64,000 nucleotides of DNA from Alkalibacterium sp. 20 (GCF_001885615.1 NZ_LSRN01000089.1:1-64000), one strand, 5' to 3'; shown: positions 8,322-16,580, counted from the first letter of the stretch. Translations and numbers: made by a program. Notes: generated from the letters alone by a model not told the origin.

Positions 8322-8810
8322 ATGCGTTTATATATCAAGCAAAAAGTCTGGTCATTCAAAGATCGTTTCACGATCAAAGATGACGTGGAACGAGATGTGT
8401 ATTATGTCGAGGGAGAAATGCTTACCTTTGCGAAGAAATTGAGGTTATTTAATCAGCAGAATGAGGAACAACTTTATATTGAACAAAAGTTATGGCATTT
8501 ATTGCCGGAGTTTGATTTGTATCAGGATGGACAGAAAGTCGCCACGGTCAAGAAAAGATTTGCCCTCTTCAATAATAACTACACGATCTCAGGACCGGAC
8601 TGGTATATTGAGGGTTCGGTGATGGCTCATGACTATGTCATCAAAGAAGGCGATAAAGTCATCGCGGACATCAATAAAAAGTGGATGTCTTGGGGAGACT
8701 CGTATGAGATCATCATTCATGACAGAAAGTCGGTCTCCATTTTGCTTGGTGTAGTCGTCGTCATCGATGCTGTCATCTCTAAAGCAAGAAATAGTCAGTC
8801 AGCCACATAA
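8322..8810 (+). CDS. LURP-one-related (YxjI-type) protein
   Basis: This 162-residue soluble protein matches the LURP-one-related/YxjI family (Tubby-like beta-barrel fold). It begins RLYIKQKVWSFKDRFTIKD and is followed by repeated beta-rich segments and a C-terminal hydrophobic stretch (SILLGVVVVIDAVIS) that would be the central helix of the barrel. Function is unknown, and a membrane- or lipid-associated role is often suggested for the fold. I use ATG 8322, after AGGAGG, 10 bases downstream of the ftsW stop. Confidence 0.8.
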   Translation: MRLYIKQKVWSFKDRFTIKDDVERDVYYVEGEMLTFAKKLRLFNQQNEEQLYIEQKLWHLLPEFDLYQDGQKVATVKKRFALFNNNYTISGPDWYIEGSVMAHDYVIKEGDKVIADINKKWMSWGDSYEIIIHDRKSVSILLGVVVVIDAVISKARNSQSAT

Positions 8811-8819
8811 ACAAGTATC

Positions 8820-8870
8820 AATCGACGAAAAAAGACCAGGATATTATGTCCTGGTCTTTTTTCGTCGATT
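8820..8870. terminator. Perfect 22-bp bidirectional terminator
   Basis: Arms 8820-8841 and 8849-8870 are perfectly complementary over 22 bases with a seven-base loop. The A6/T6 runs inside the stem make it work in both directions. It closes the rodA-ftsW-LURP unit. Confidence 0.9.
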
Positions 8871-8927
8871 ATTCATTCTTCAAAGCGTTGATTATCTATT
8901 TAATGCTTATTGGTTTGTCGAAATTGG

Positions 8928-9165
8928 TTGATTAAACATACCCAGGAAAAAAGACCAGTGAGTTAGGCAAATAGGTTTTACTTCGGCAAACTCAGCGGAA
9001 AACCTCAGTGAGTGATGCTAAGAAGGCCTTAGTTCGGCAAGCTCAGTGGAAAACCTCAGTGGGTGATGCTAAGAAGGTCTTACTTCGGCAAACTCAGCGG
9101 AAAACCTCAGCGAGTGATGGTAAGAAGGACTTAGTTCGGCACACCCAGGAAAAAAATTAGACGAG
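8928..9165. repeat. 51-bp tandem repeat array with flanking partial units
   Basis: Three head-to-tail 51-base units start with TTCGGCAA at 8982, 9033 and 9084 and differ from each other at three to five positions. A partial unit precedes (about 8956-8981) and another begins at 9135. The block is bounded on both sides by a similar ACCCAGGAAAAAA segment (8940s and 9140s). One forward frame stays open through the units, but there is no start codon and the substitutions are mostly non-synonymous, so I read it as non-coding. A diverged relative lies at 51910-52018. Confidence 0.85.
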
Positions 9166-9514
9166 TTGTACCAATAGTACGATAATTGCCGTTGTTTAAT
9201 AAAAAAACTTGCCGAGTGAGAGGCTGATTGCCTGATGAATCTGTTTAAGATGACCAGACGGAACTAGTGCGAGAGTACCTAGCTGTATGAAATGTTAAGT
9301 TAAGGATTTCCAGTTTGATTAACCAACAAAAAAGTTAGTATTTTCGGTTTATTTACTGAGAGATGGATGTTACATAATAAACAAATCTATGAAGAAGATT
9401 ATTAAAATTTGGTAATAATTATGAGAGAAGGTATGATTCAGCTTTAGCGTTTGTTAAAATGTGGACTTGGCAAGACTATCAATAAGAATCGAGCTGATTG
9501 GAAAGGGGGGAATA
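9166..9514. other. Gene-free stretch before the second rodA
   Basis: About 350 AT-rich bases without a credible ORF or clear terminator. A promoter for the second rodA must lie here, but I could not pick a confident -35/-10 pair. Confidence 0.5.
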
Positions 9515-10708
9515 ATGAATAACGATAAATATCCTCAGCGAATTGATTACGGCGTGATTTTATCTATCATGCTTTTAGCTATTATAAGTATCCTTTCATT
9601 ATATTCTACGACAGTACTTATTCAAGGTCATGGAATAGGCATGACTCTCAGACAAATCGTTTGGTATGGGTTAGGTGTCTTGGCAATTTCGATCATAATG
9701 CAATTCAACTCAGAACAATTATGGAAAATGACAACTTATTTATATATTGTAGGTATCGTTATATTACTGCTCACACTACTTTTTTATGATCGAAACATGG
9801 CGCTAAGTACGGGAGGAAAACGATGGGTGCGTTTAGGGCCGATAGGAACAATACAGCCCTCCGAATTCGTCAAAATTCCGTATATACTTATGTTGGCTAA
9901 AACGGTGACTAAGCATAACAGTATATTTGATCAAAGAGATTATCATACTGATTTCTTATTGCTTGGAAAAATAGCTTTCCTTTCTTTACTGCCCATAGTA
10001 CTCGTTTTCATGCAAAATGATTTGGGAACGGCACTCGTCTATATTTCGATTGCAGTGGGTATAGTCCTGTTGTCAGGAGTGAAATGGCAAATATTGCTTC
10101 CTATTTTCTTAGTAATCGCAACGGTAGGAGCAACGCTTATTATACTCGTTGTCTATAACAGGGAAATTTTGTTAAACACTGGATTATTTAAACCCTATCA
10201 ATTTGCTCGAATAGATACGTGGTTAAATCCTCATCAGGGGGCAAATAGCACGTCCTATCAAATCGTTCAAACGTTTAAAGCTATTGGATCGGGCGGTGTA
10301 TTTGGTAAAGGATTTGGAGTAAGCGAAGTCTATGTGCCCGTTAGAGAGTCTGATATGATCTTTGCAACGATCGGGGAAAATTTCGGTTTTACAGGCGGAG
10401 CATTTCTGATATTTGTGTATTTCGTGTTGATCTATCACATGGTTAAAGTGATTTATGACACCAAAAACGAATTTTATGCTTACGTAGCCACAGGGGTCAT
10501 CATGATGATCATGTTTCACGTTTTTGAAAATATAGGAATGAATATTGGCCTGCTGCCAATGACAGGCATACCGTTGCCCTTTGTTTCTCAAGGGGGATCA
10601 TCGCTCTTAGGAAATATGATGGGGATAGGATTGATCATGTCCATGCGTTACCATCACAAATCTTACTTCTTTTCCGGTGATGGAAAAGAATTCCATACGG
10701 GTGTATAA
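9515..10708 (+). CDS. rodA: SEDS peptidoglycan glycosyltransferase, RodA type (copy 2)
   Basis: This 397-residue RodA paralogue is aligned end to end with the gene at 5930-7126, starting MNNDKYPQRIDYGV and sharing the VPVRESDMIF catalytic loop and the VSQGGSSLLGN end. Differences are scattered conservative changes, so both copies look functional. ATG 9515 is preceded by AAAGGGGGG. It stands alone behind the repeat block and before a terminator. Likely roles are a second elongation polymerase, condition-specific use, or functional redundancy. The numbering rodA1/rodA2 is mine. Confidence 0.88.
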   Translation: MNNDKYPQRIDYGVILSIMLLAIISILSLYSTTVLIQGHGIGMTLRQIVWYGLGVLAISIIMQFNSEQLWKMTTYLYIVGIVILLLTLLFYDRNMALSTGGKRWVRLGPIGTIQPSEFVKIPYILMLAKTVTKHNSIFDQRDYHTDFLLLGKIAFLSLLPIVLVFMQNDLGTALVYISIAVGIVLLSGVKWQILLPIFLVIATVGATLIILVVYNREILLNTGLFKPYQFARIDTWLNPHQGANSTSYQIVQTFKAIGSGGVFGKGFGVSEVYVPVRESDMIFATIGENFGFTGGAFLIFVYFVLIYHMVKVIYDTKNEFYAYVATGVIMMIMFHVFENIGMNIGLLPMTGIPLPFVSQGGSSLLGNMMGIGLIMSMRYHHKSYFFSGDGKEFHTGV

Positions 10709-10755
10709 ATCAGGTGATTATGAAGCGATTAAAGAATGGGAAAAACGAAAAAAAC

Positions 10756-10795
10756 CCGGTAAACCTCCATTTCAGAGGTTGCCGGCTTTTTTTTT
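10756..10795 (+). terminator. Intrinsic terminator after the second rodA
   Basis: CCGG and AACCTC (10756-10767) pair with GAGGTT and CCGG (10775-10785) around one mismatch, followed by nine T residues (10787-10795). Confidence 0.85.
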
Positions 10796-10892
10796 CTCGT
10801 TTTAAAGAATGTCTTTGCGCCGAAAAGAGTAAGGGTACTGTGAGAATAGCGAGAACGGTCCCGAAGAGCGATATGCTGATTTCGTAAGCTTT
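10796..10892 (-). pseudogene. Relic of an MFS transporter C-terminus
   Basis: Read on the minus strand, this stretch encodes about 32 residues ending PLLFSAQRHSLKR, matching the end of the intact MFS protein at 12995-14224 (PLLFVAQRHALKR). The plus-strand DNA shared by both is CTCGTTTTAAAG then GTCTTTG. A stop codon interrupts the frame just upstream, and the original stop at the end is lost into the rodA terminator. It is the tail of a decayed MFS gene related to, but not a fresh copy of, the downstream one. Confidence 0.7.
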
Positions 10893-11238
10893 TTATGTAA
10901 GTAGTAGAGTTTAGTCTCATGAATTGCTCGGTCCGGGTTATGAACAGCCCGCTAATTTGGCTGAGAAGGATCATAAATGGCAATGTTTTAGATGGCGCAT
11001 ATTTTCTTCTCGGATATCGTATTATCAAATGGATATTATGTTATACTAAGTTTCATAAAAATGGTCAGGAATCCTCTTGCAGCAAATTTCTCAAATATAA
11101 ACAGTAAGCATTTTCCTCTTAATGTCAGAGCGTTAGGGATTTACAAAATCAATAATACATACTATGAATGATTTTTCTGATAAAGTATATTAAACAATGA
11201 ATCCACGTAGCAAATCAAATGATATGAAAAATAACAGT
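10893..11238. other. Gene-free stretch before the Clc gene
   Basis: About 345 bases with short overlapping frames on both strands (for example 10919-11107 plus) that have no ribosome binding site or family resemblance. It probably holds further decayed MFS sequence and the Clc promoter. TATACT near 11042 is a possible -10 without a good -35. Confidence 0.45.
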
Positions 11239-11251
11239 AAGGAGCAGCGCT

Positions 11252-11270
11252 ATGATTAAAAAAAATTTTG
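11252..11270 (+). other. A8 tract separating the best start codon from the Clc frame
   Basis: AAGGAG at 11239-11244 is ideally spaced for ATG 11252, but that frame stops after ten codons. The eight-A run at 11258-11265 puts the ATG out of frame with the Clc reading frame by one base. With seven A residues the ATG frame would run M-I-K-K-I-L straight into the protein. Confidence 0.75.
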
Positions 11271-12791
11271 CTGTCTCATTTTAAATTTATAGATTGGTCC
11301 AAAATCTCTTATGTTCTGAAAGGTATCCTTGTAGGAGCCGTTGCCGGAATAGTCGTGAGTGCTTTCCGATGGGCCGTTTATCGAATTCTAGATTTGATGC
11401 CATATATCTATTCCTTTTTACGTGACAATCCAAATTGGATCATAGTTTGGGTTATTCTCGTTTTGATAATTGCATTTATCGTTATCTTGATTGGGAGAGA
11501 TGAACCTGATATACAAGGAAATGGTGTGTCAGAATTAAAAGGGCAACTGCAGGGGACCCTTAAACTCGACTGGTTTTCGATTTTATGGAGAAAATTTATT
11601 GCGAGCACGTTGGTTCTTGGCATGGGTCTCCCAGTCGGAAGAGAGGGACCCTCCATTCAAATCGGAGGAATGGTTGGGCAAGGGATAAATAAAATGCTTA
11701 AAGGCAATAAATCCCAGGAGAACATATTGATATCCGGGGGTGCGGCAGCGGGTTTATCTGCGGCGTTTAACGCCCCGTTATCAGGGTTAGTTATCATATT
11801 AGAAGAAGTCCACCACCGATTTTCAACGATTCTGATTCTGTCGGTTTTCTCAGCTTCAGTCACTGCCAATTATTTGTCGTTTCATATTTTTGGAGTTGAA
11901 CCAGCATTATCGTTAGGGCGAATGAATGTGTTTCCGTTGGAGCATTATTTTTATCTGGTAGCTTTGGGTACGAGTCTCGCGCTTGCCGGCTGGGTCCAGA
12001 AAGCTCTTTTTCAGATGCCGAGAATATATGCCAAGTTACCCATTCCTAAATATTTGTATGGGTTCATACCCTTCCTCATTGTTATTCCAACCGGATTGTT
12101 TTGGGGGGATATGTTAGGCGGAGGTACGGGCATCATCACGACTTTGGCTTCGGGAAGAACAGCGACAACCGTATTACTGGCTATTCTTCTGTTCAGATTT
12201 CTAACATTTAACATAGCTTTTGGATCCGGTATTCCTGCTGGGGTTCTAATACCGATGCTATCAATGGGAGCGATACTTGGAGCGATATTTGGAAACATGG
12301 TCTTGGACGTTACCGGTCTGGATGATTTCTATCTTAGAAGCTTTATCATTTATGCTATGGGCGGTTTTTTTACTTCGATTTCTAAAGCGCCTTTGACGGC
12401 TATTATATTAATTACCGAAATTACCGAATCGATCTCTCAAATGATGCCTATTGCGGTGTTCTGCTTAACTGCCTATATTGTGGCAGATATCATCGGTCTA
12501 GAGCCATTAGATGAAGTGACGTTAGAAAATAAGACTTCACGCATTCCTACTGTCTTCGAAGGTAAACTAGCAAACATTGATATCTTCATAGAACCGGATA
12601 GTTATTTAGATGGGGCTCAGTTAAGTAACCTGACGCTGCCCTATAATTCCAAAGTGCTCAGAATCAAACGTCATCATCATGAATTTATTCCCCATAGAGA
12701 TACGGTGTTTCTAGCTGGAGACGAATTAAGAATCGCCTGTGACTCTGGATTTGTCAAAGAGGTGAATAAATACCTTGCAAAAGTTAATTGA
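11268..12791 (+). CDS. Clc family chloride channel/antiporter with C-terminal TrkA-C domain
   Basis: This is a protein of about 507 residues. It has the Clc fold, with the selectivity segments GREGPSIQIGG (containing the gating glutamate) and GSGIPAGVLIP, followed by a cytosolic TrkA-C-like domain from about residue 430 that probably binds a ligand. Clc proteins move Cl- as channels or Cl-/H+ exchangers. The open frame starts only at TTG 11268, which has no ribosome binding site. The real start is probably ATG 11252, separated by one base in an A8 tract (see that entry). So the gene is either slippage-dependent, phase-off, started weakly at TTG, or affected by a sequence error. The rest of the frame is intact. 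Confidence 0.85.
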   Translation: MLSHFKFIDWSKISYVLKGILVGAVAGIVVSAFRWAVYRILDLMPYIYSFLRDNPNWIIVWVILVLIIAFIVILIGRDEPDIQGNGVSELKGQLQGTLKLDWFSILWRKFIASTLVLGMGLPVGREGPSIQIGGMVGQGINKMLKGNKSQENILISGGAAAGLSAAFNAPLSGLVIILEEVHHRFSTILILSVFSASVTANYLSFHIFGVEPALSLGRMNVFPLEHYFYLVALGTSLALAGWVQKALFQMPRIYAKLPIPKYLYGFIPFLIVIPTGLFWGDMLGGGTGIITTLASGRTATTVLLAILLFRFLTFNIAFGSGIPAGVLIPMLSMGAILGAIFGNMVLDVTGLDDFYLRSFIIYAMGGFFTSISKAPLTAIILITEITESISQMMPIAVFCLTAYIVADIIGLEPLDEVTLENKTSRIPTVFEGKLANIDIFIEPDSYLDGAQLSNLTLPYNSKVLRIKRHHHEFIPHRDTVFLAGDELRIACDSGFVKEVNKYLAKVN

Positions 12792-12903
12792 TTATTTTAT
12801 CTCAACTTTATTAAAAAACAGAGCATAGGTTACGGGAAAAAACTTATGAAGTGGACGCTATAGCGGAACAATTTGGTGTAGCCTTGAATTTTGATCCCAA
12901 ACG

Positions 12904-12940
12904 AAAAGGTCATTCTCCTGTTATCGGAGAATGACCTTTT
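12904..12940. terminator. Bidirectional terminator between Clc and MFS genes
   Basis: AAAAGGTCATTCTCC (12904-12918) and GGAGAATGACCTTTT (12926-12940) form a perfect 15-bp stem with a seven-base loop between convergent genes. Confidence 0.85.
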
Positions 12941-12994
12941 GTGTTTGCGACGATTATTATACTTGGGTATCAGCTGATCAGCAATTTAAAGTTG

Positions 12995-14224
12995 TTAAGC
13001 TCGTTTTAAAGCGTGTCTTTGTGCCACGAAAAGTAAAGGGATGTTTACCATATGGAAGACAAGAGCAACAGTAAAGGCCAGGGCATATGAACCTGTAAAG
13101 TCGTACGCATAGCCAACCAGAGTCATGGATAAAGCGGCGCCTATCCCCGCTGAAAACGAAAGGATGGGGTAAATTCTGACGTATAACTCTTTTCCGAAAA
13201 ATTCTGTCGTTAACAGCGGTAAAGCGACTGAAGGAATCGTAAAGACGGTACCAAATAGAAAGGCTGCGAATATCAGAAGATAGATATTGGTCAGTGTCAG
13301 AAGCATGACGATGCTTGCTGCATTAAGAATCAGCGTGAGGACGCTGGATCTGATGACTCCTAAATAATCGCTCAATGAACCGAAGATAAGTTTAAAGGTG
13401 ATATTTCCGATCATGACAGCAGATAACAGCACACCACCAATTTGTTCAGACAGAAAGTTTGATTCCGCAAAACCGGGTAAGTGCTGTGCAATCCCTGCTA
13501 TTGACGTGTGAGTAAATGCAATCACAAAAATAAGAATAAAGGCTATATTAGTGTAAGAAAAATTGAGCCAGTTCGGTTTTCTGATCAACCGTTCCGCAGT
13601 ATCCTTTGAATCGTCATGACCATAGGGAAGAAGTCCTTCGTCTTTGGGATCCAGAGAGTAGGGAAAAAGTATAGCGGGTAAGGCCAACACTATCATGAGC
13701 AGTCCCATAGCGATGAAGGCATTCTCCCAGCCAGATGAACTGATCAATGTAGTGAATATGGGGGAGAAGACAGCGCCCGCGATACCACTGAAACTAAAAG
13801 AGAGGCTCATTGCCAATCCCCTTTTCTTTTCAAACCAGTTATTTATAATGAGAGATAAGGGAACCATGGAATAAAGGCCAGCACCAAGGCCTCGAAGCGT
13901 ACCAAGGAGGTAAAAGACCCATATCTGATTAGTGAAAGCCATAGCGATGGTAGATAAAGAAGCGAGGGCAACACCAGTGGTTAATATTTTCTTCCAGCCA
14001 AAGCGATAAATCAGTGGGGCGAAAAATAAGGAGATAACGGCCAGAGAAATGGATGACAACGTGGCGTGCATGGCAAAGGTTCCTCGGTAAATATTTAAAT
14101 CTTCAGAAACGGGTGTGTAAAAGACGCCAATCACGTTCATTGTCAACCCGATGGCACTTGCGAACATCATGCAGCTTACAGCTAAAACCAGCCAGTGCTT
14201 CAAATTCTTTGAGGGGGTATTCAT
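12995..14224 (-). CDS. MFS transporter (12 membrane segments)
   Basis: This 409-residue major facilitator has about twelve membrane helices. The first cytoplasmic loop carries the FGWKKI variant of the MFS loop motif, and LRGLGAGLYSMVPLSLIINNWFEKKRG resembles the oxalate/formate-antiporter-like group of exporters and organic anion carriers. The substrate cannot be told from sequence. It is encoded opposite to its neighbours, with a terminator on each side. The start ATG at 14224 is preceded by a modest AGGAAGAGG. A decayed relative of its C-terminus lies at 10796-10892. Confidence 0.85.
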   Translation of the reverse strand: MNTPSKNLKHWLVLAVSCMMFASAIGLTMNVIGVFYTPVSEDLNIYRGTFAMHATLSSISLAVISLFFAPLIYRFGWKKILTTGVALASLSTIAMAFTNQIWVFYLLGTLRGLGAGLYSMVPLSLIINNWFEKKRGLAMSLSFSFSGIAGAVFSPIFTTLISSSGWENAFIAMGLLMIVLALPAILFPYSLDPKDEGLLPYGHDDSKDTAERLIRKPNWLNFSYTNIAFILIFVIAFTHTSIAGIAQHLPGFAESNFLSEQIGGVLLSAVMIGNITFKLIFGSLSDYLGVIRSSVLTLILNAASIVMLLTLTNIYLLIFAAFLFGTVFTIPSVALPLLTTEFFGKELYVRIYPILSFSAGIGAALSMTLVGYAYDFTGSYALAFTVALVFHMVNIPLLFVAQRHALKRA

Positions 14225-14260
14225 GTCAAGCAGACCTCTTCCTAGTGATATATTACATTT

Positions 14261-14290
14261 AGTATACTAGCACATTCTCATTAAAGTAAA
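14261..14290 (-). promoter_or_regulatory. Promoter of the MFS gene
   Basis: On the minus strand TTTACT (14285-14290) and TATACT (14261-14266) are separated by 18 bases, about 35 bases before the start codon. Confidence 0.5.
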
Positions 14291-14330
14291 GCCTATTCAA
14301 GAAAACAATAAAAGGGAAGCGAAATTAGTC

Positions 14331-14359
14331 TTGCATTAAGGATAGACACTTGGTAAACT
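14331..14359 (+). promoter_or_regulatory. Promoter of the uracil permease gene
   Basis: TTGCAT (14331-14336) and TAAACT (14354-14359) with a 17-base spacer. The transcript would start just ahead of the PyrR-type hairpin. Confidence 0.6.
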
Positions 14360-14382
14360 AGAAGAAAGCAAAATTCCTTTAA

Positions 14383-14402
14383 TTCTATTCAGAGAGATAG
14401 AA
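14383..14402 (+). promoter_or_regulatory. PyrR-binding hairpin
   Basis: A 7-bp stem, TTCTATT (14383-14389) with GATAGAA (14396-14402), closes a CAGAGA hexaloop with a U-G closing pair. This is the CNGNGA hexaloop known for PyrR-binding anti-antiterminators. CCTTT and AAGG extend the stem beyond a purine-rich bulge. Confidence 0.75.
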
Positions 14403-14510
14403 AAGGATGGAAAAATTTTATAAGCTAAAATTTTTAGGAGTATGCTGCACGTGTAAAATGCGTGAAGACAGTTATTCTTAATGCGGAATTAGCATCCATC
14501 TTACCTAAAG

Positions 14511-14542
14511 GTCCTTTTGCACAATGAAAAGGGCATTTTTTT
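14511..14542 (+). terminator. Pyrimidine attenuator of the uracil permease gene
   Basis: GTCCTTTT (14511-14518) pairs with AAAAGGGC (14527-14534), followed by seven T residues (14536-14542). It lies 33 bases before the start codon and downstream of the PyrR-type hairpin, so it is the regulated terminator. Confidence 0.8.
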
Positions 14543-14575
14543 ATGCCCAAAAATAGGGAAGAAGGATGATAAGGT

Positions 14576-15862
14576 ATGGCAGTTATACAACGACCGTTAA
14601 TATTAGACGTGGAGGATAAACCGACTCTCTTTACCGGGTTGTTTTTAAGTCTACAGCATGTATTCGCAATGTTTGGGGCAACAATACTCGTCCCTGTACT
14701 GCTCAACATGCCCGTTTCCGTTGCACTTTTAGCGAGCGGGGTCGGCACGATCATTTACCAGATAGCAACGAAAGCGAAAGTGCCTGTATATCTCGGTTCT
14801 TCATTTGCCTACATTGCAGCGATGCAAATAGCGATAGAACAAATGGGCGGGGACATCAGCGCCGCGCAGACGGGCGTCATCATGGCCGGATTGCTTTATA
14901 TTGTTATCGCAGGAATCGTAAAGTTCGCCGGAACAGCTTGGGTGGATACCATTTTGCCTCCGATCGTCATTGGACCAATGATCATGGTGATCGGGTTAGG
15001 CTTAGCCAGCAATGCTGTACAAAGTGCTGGCTTCGTTATGGATTCCGACTGGCGCACGATCCTAGTCGCCGTTTCGACTTTTTTGATCACAGCATTTATT
15101 AATACTTCCGCCAAAGGATTCATGAAAATCATTCCTTTCTTAATGGGCATAGTCGGTGGATACATTTTGTCGATACTTCTGGGTATCGTCGATTTTTCCG
15201 TAGTAGCAGAAGCACGGTGGTTCGCTTTACCGGAATTGTATCTCCCATTTGAAACCAACACCTTCAATAATTATTCGTTTTACTTCGGACCGGAATCCTG
15301 GGCGATCCTGCCTATCGTGTTAGTCACTGTGGCTGAACACATTGGTGATCACACGGTTTTAGGAAAGATTTGTGACCGAGAGTTTTTAAAAGAACCCGGT
15401 TTGAAACGCACGTTGATCGGTGACGGCGCAGCAACAGCCGTGTCAGCCTTTTTCGGCGGACCGGCCAATACAACTTACGGAGAAAATACTGGCGTCATCG
15501 GTATGACGCGCATAGCGTCTGTGTCAGTCATAAGAAACGCGGCCTTTATTGCCATTACTCTAAGTTTTATGGGTAAGTTTACGGCATTGATTTCAACCAT
15601 ACCAGCTGCGGTACTTGGCGGGATGTCTATCCTGTTATATGGAGTCATCGCAAGTAATGGACTCAAAGTCATGATCGAAGATAAAGTAGACTTCAATCAG
15701 TCAAGAAATCTGGTTATTGCAAGTTCGATGCTGGTGATCGGTTTGGGCGGCGCAGTGTTTGACATCGCAGGCTTTATGACCTTGTCAGGAACGGCTCTCA
15801 GTGCTATTATAGGCATCATCCTCAATCAGTTGTTACCGAAACAAGAAACGGAAGAGGCTTAA
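14576..15862 (+). CDS. pyrP: Uracil permease (UraA/PyrP, NCS2 family)
   Basis: This 428-residue nucleobase:cation symporter of the NCS2 family has about fourteen membrane segments. Family features include the N-terminal GLFLSLQHVFAMFGATILVP, VTVAEHIGDH with the conserved glutamate-histidine near residue 250, and the GGPANTTYGENTGV motif near residues 294-307. It imports uracil. The upstream leader has a PyrR-type hexaloop hairpin and an intrinsic terminator, so expression should fall when UMP is plentiful. It is monocistronic by its surroundings and is not next to the pyr biosynthesis genes in this window. Confidence 0.92.
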   Translation: MAVIQRPLILDVEDKPTLFTGLFLSLQHVFAMFGATILVPVLLNMPVSVALLASGVGTIIYQIATKAKVPVYLGSSFAYIAAMQIAIEQMGGDISAAQTGVIMAGLLYIVIAGIVKFAGTAWVDTILPPIVIGPMIMVIGLGLASNAVQSAGFVMDSDWRTILVAVSTFLITAFINTSAKGFMKIIPFLMGIVGGYILSILLGIVDFSVVAEARWFALPELYLPFETNTFNNYSFYFGPESWAILPIVLVTVAEHIGDHTVLGKICDREFLKEPGLKRTLIGDGAATAVSAFFGGPANTTYGENTGVIGMTRIASVSVIRNAAFIAITLSFMGKFTALISTIPAAVLGGMSILLYGVIASNGLKVMIEDKVDFNQSRNLVIASSMLVIGLGGAVFDIAGFMTLSGTALSAIIGIILNQLLPKQETEEA

Positions 15863-15898
15863 GTCTCGAGCGTGTAGTAGAAATCAAATGAACATCCG

Positions 15899-15927
15899 TT
15901 GTGATAAGGCCTATAGCATAGTATACT
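15899..15927 (+). promoter_or_regulatory. Promoter of the rsmC-like gene
   Basis: TTGTGA (15899-15904) and TATACT (15922-15927) with a 17-base spacer, 37 bases before the ATG. Confidence 0.6.
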
Positions 15928-15964
15928 GTAAGAGAAAAGTTATAATGGAAAGAGGCTTTATACA

Positions 15965-16567
15965 ATGACGGATCATTATTACACTTCTCAGCCGAGCGCA
16001 AAAGGGAATGAAAAGAATTTTGAAGTGAATTTAAAAGGTAACACATTAAAATTATATACAGATTCAGGTGTATTTTCCAAGGATCGTGTCGATTTTGGCT
16101 CACAGGTATTGATAGAAGCGATTGATGCAGCAGTTTTTCTTAACGATAAATTGCTGGATATGGGATGCGGGTATGGACCAGTAGGCTTGTCTCTAGCTAA
16201 AGCGTATCCAAACCTGACTGTCGATATGGTCGATGTCAATGAGCGGGCACTCGATCTTGCCAGGAAGAGCGCGGAATTAAATCAGATCAAAAACGTCAAT
16301 ATCTACCGTTCATTCATATATGAAGAAGTGAAAGAGCCGGCATTTGGTGCTGTCATCTCTAATCCGCCTATACGAGCAGGAAAAGAAGTTGTGCACCAAA
16401 TCATCACAGAGGCGCATAACCACCTGGCCGATAAAGGTGTGCTGATTATTGTTATTCAAAAGAAACAAGGCGCACCGAGTGCCAAACAGAGAATGATCGA
16501 TGTGTTTGGCAATGTGGAACGTATTGGTCTGGATAAAGGCTATTGGGTTTTACAGTCAATTAAATAA
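15965..16567 (+). CDS. Class I SAM-dependent rRNA methyltransferase, RsmC/YbxB-like
   Basis: This 200-residue methyltransferase has motif I LLDMGCGYGPVG (residues 63-74) and the NPPI tetrapeptide typical of N2-guanine RNA methyltransferases of the RsmC group. It corresponds in size and place to the YbxB protein that sits between rplL and rpoB in Bacilli. It likely methylates 16S rRNA, which is inferred from the family. It has its own promoter and terminator here, unlike the compact arrangement with rplL, because the accessory block separates them. Confidence 0.88.
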   Translation: MTDHYYTSQPSAKGNEKNFEVNLKGNTLKLYTDSGVFSKDRVDFGSQVLIEAIDAAVFLNDKLLDMGCGYGPVGLSLAKAYPNLTVDMVDVNERALDLARKSAELNQIKNVNIYRSFIYEEVKEPAFGAVISNPPIRAGKEVVHQIITEAHNHLADKGVLIIVIQKKQGAPSAKQRMIDVFGNVERIGLDKGYWVLQSIK

Positions 16568-16580
16568 AGAGTTTGGTGGA

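Noticed and set aside
8984..9160. Open forward frame through the 51-bp repeats
   Set aside because: 51 is a multiple of three so the frame stays open by itself; no start codon, and changes between units are mostly non-synonymous.
10919..11107. 62-codon plus-strand ORF
   Set aside because: No ribosome binding site and no family resemblance; it lies in decayed sequence.
12815..12934. Stop-to-stop frame reading DAIAEQFGVALNFDPKRKGHSP before the Clc/MFS terminator
   Set aside because: It looks protein-like, but it has no start codon, no binding site and only about 38 codons, and its end overlaps the hairpin. It could be a gene relic but I cannot name a family.
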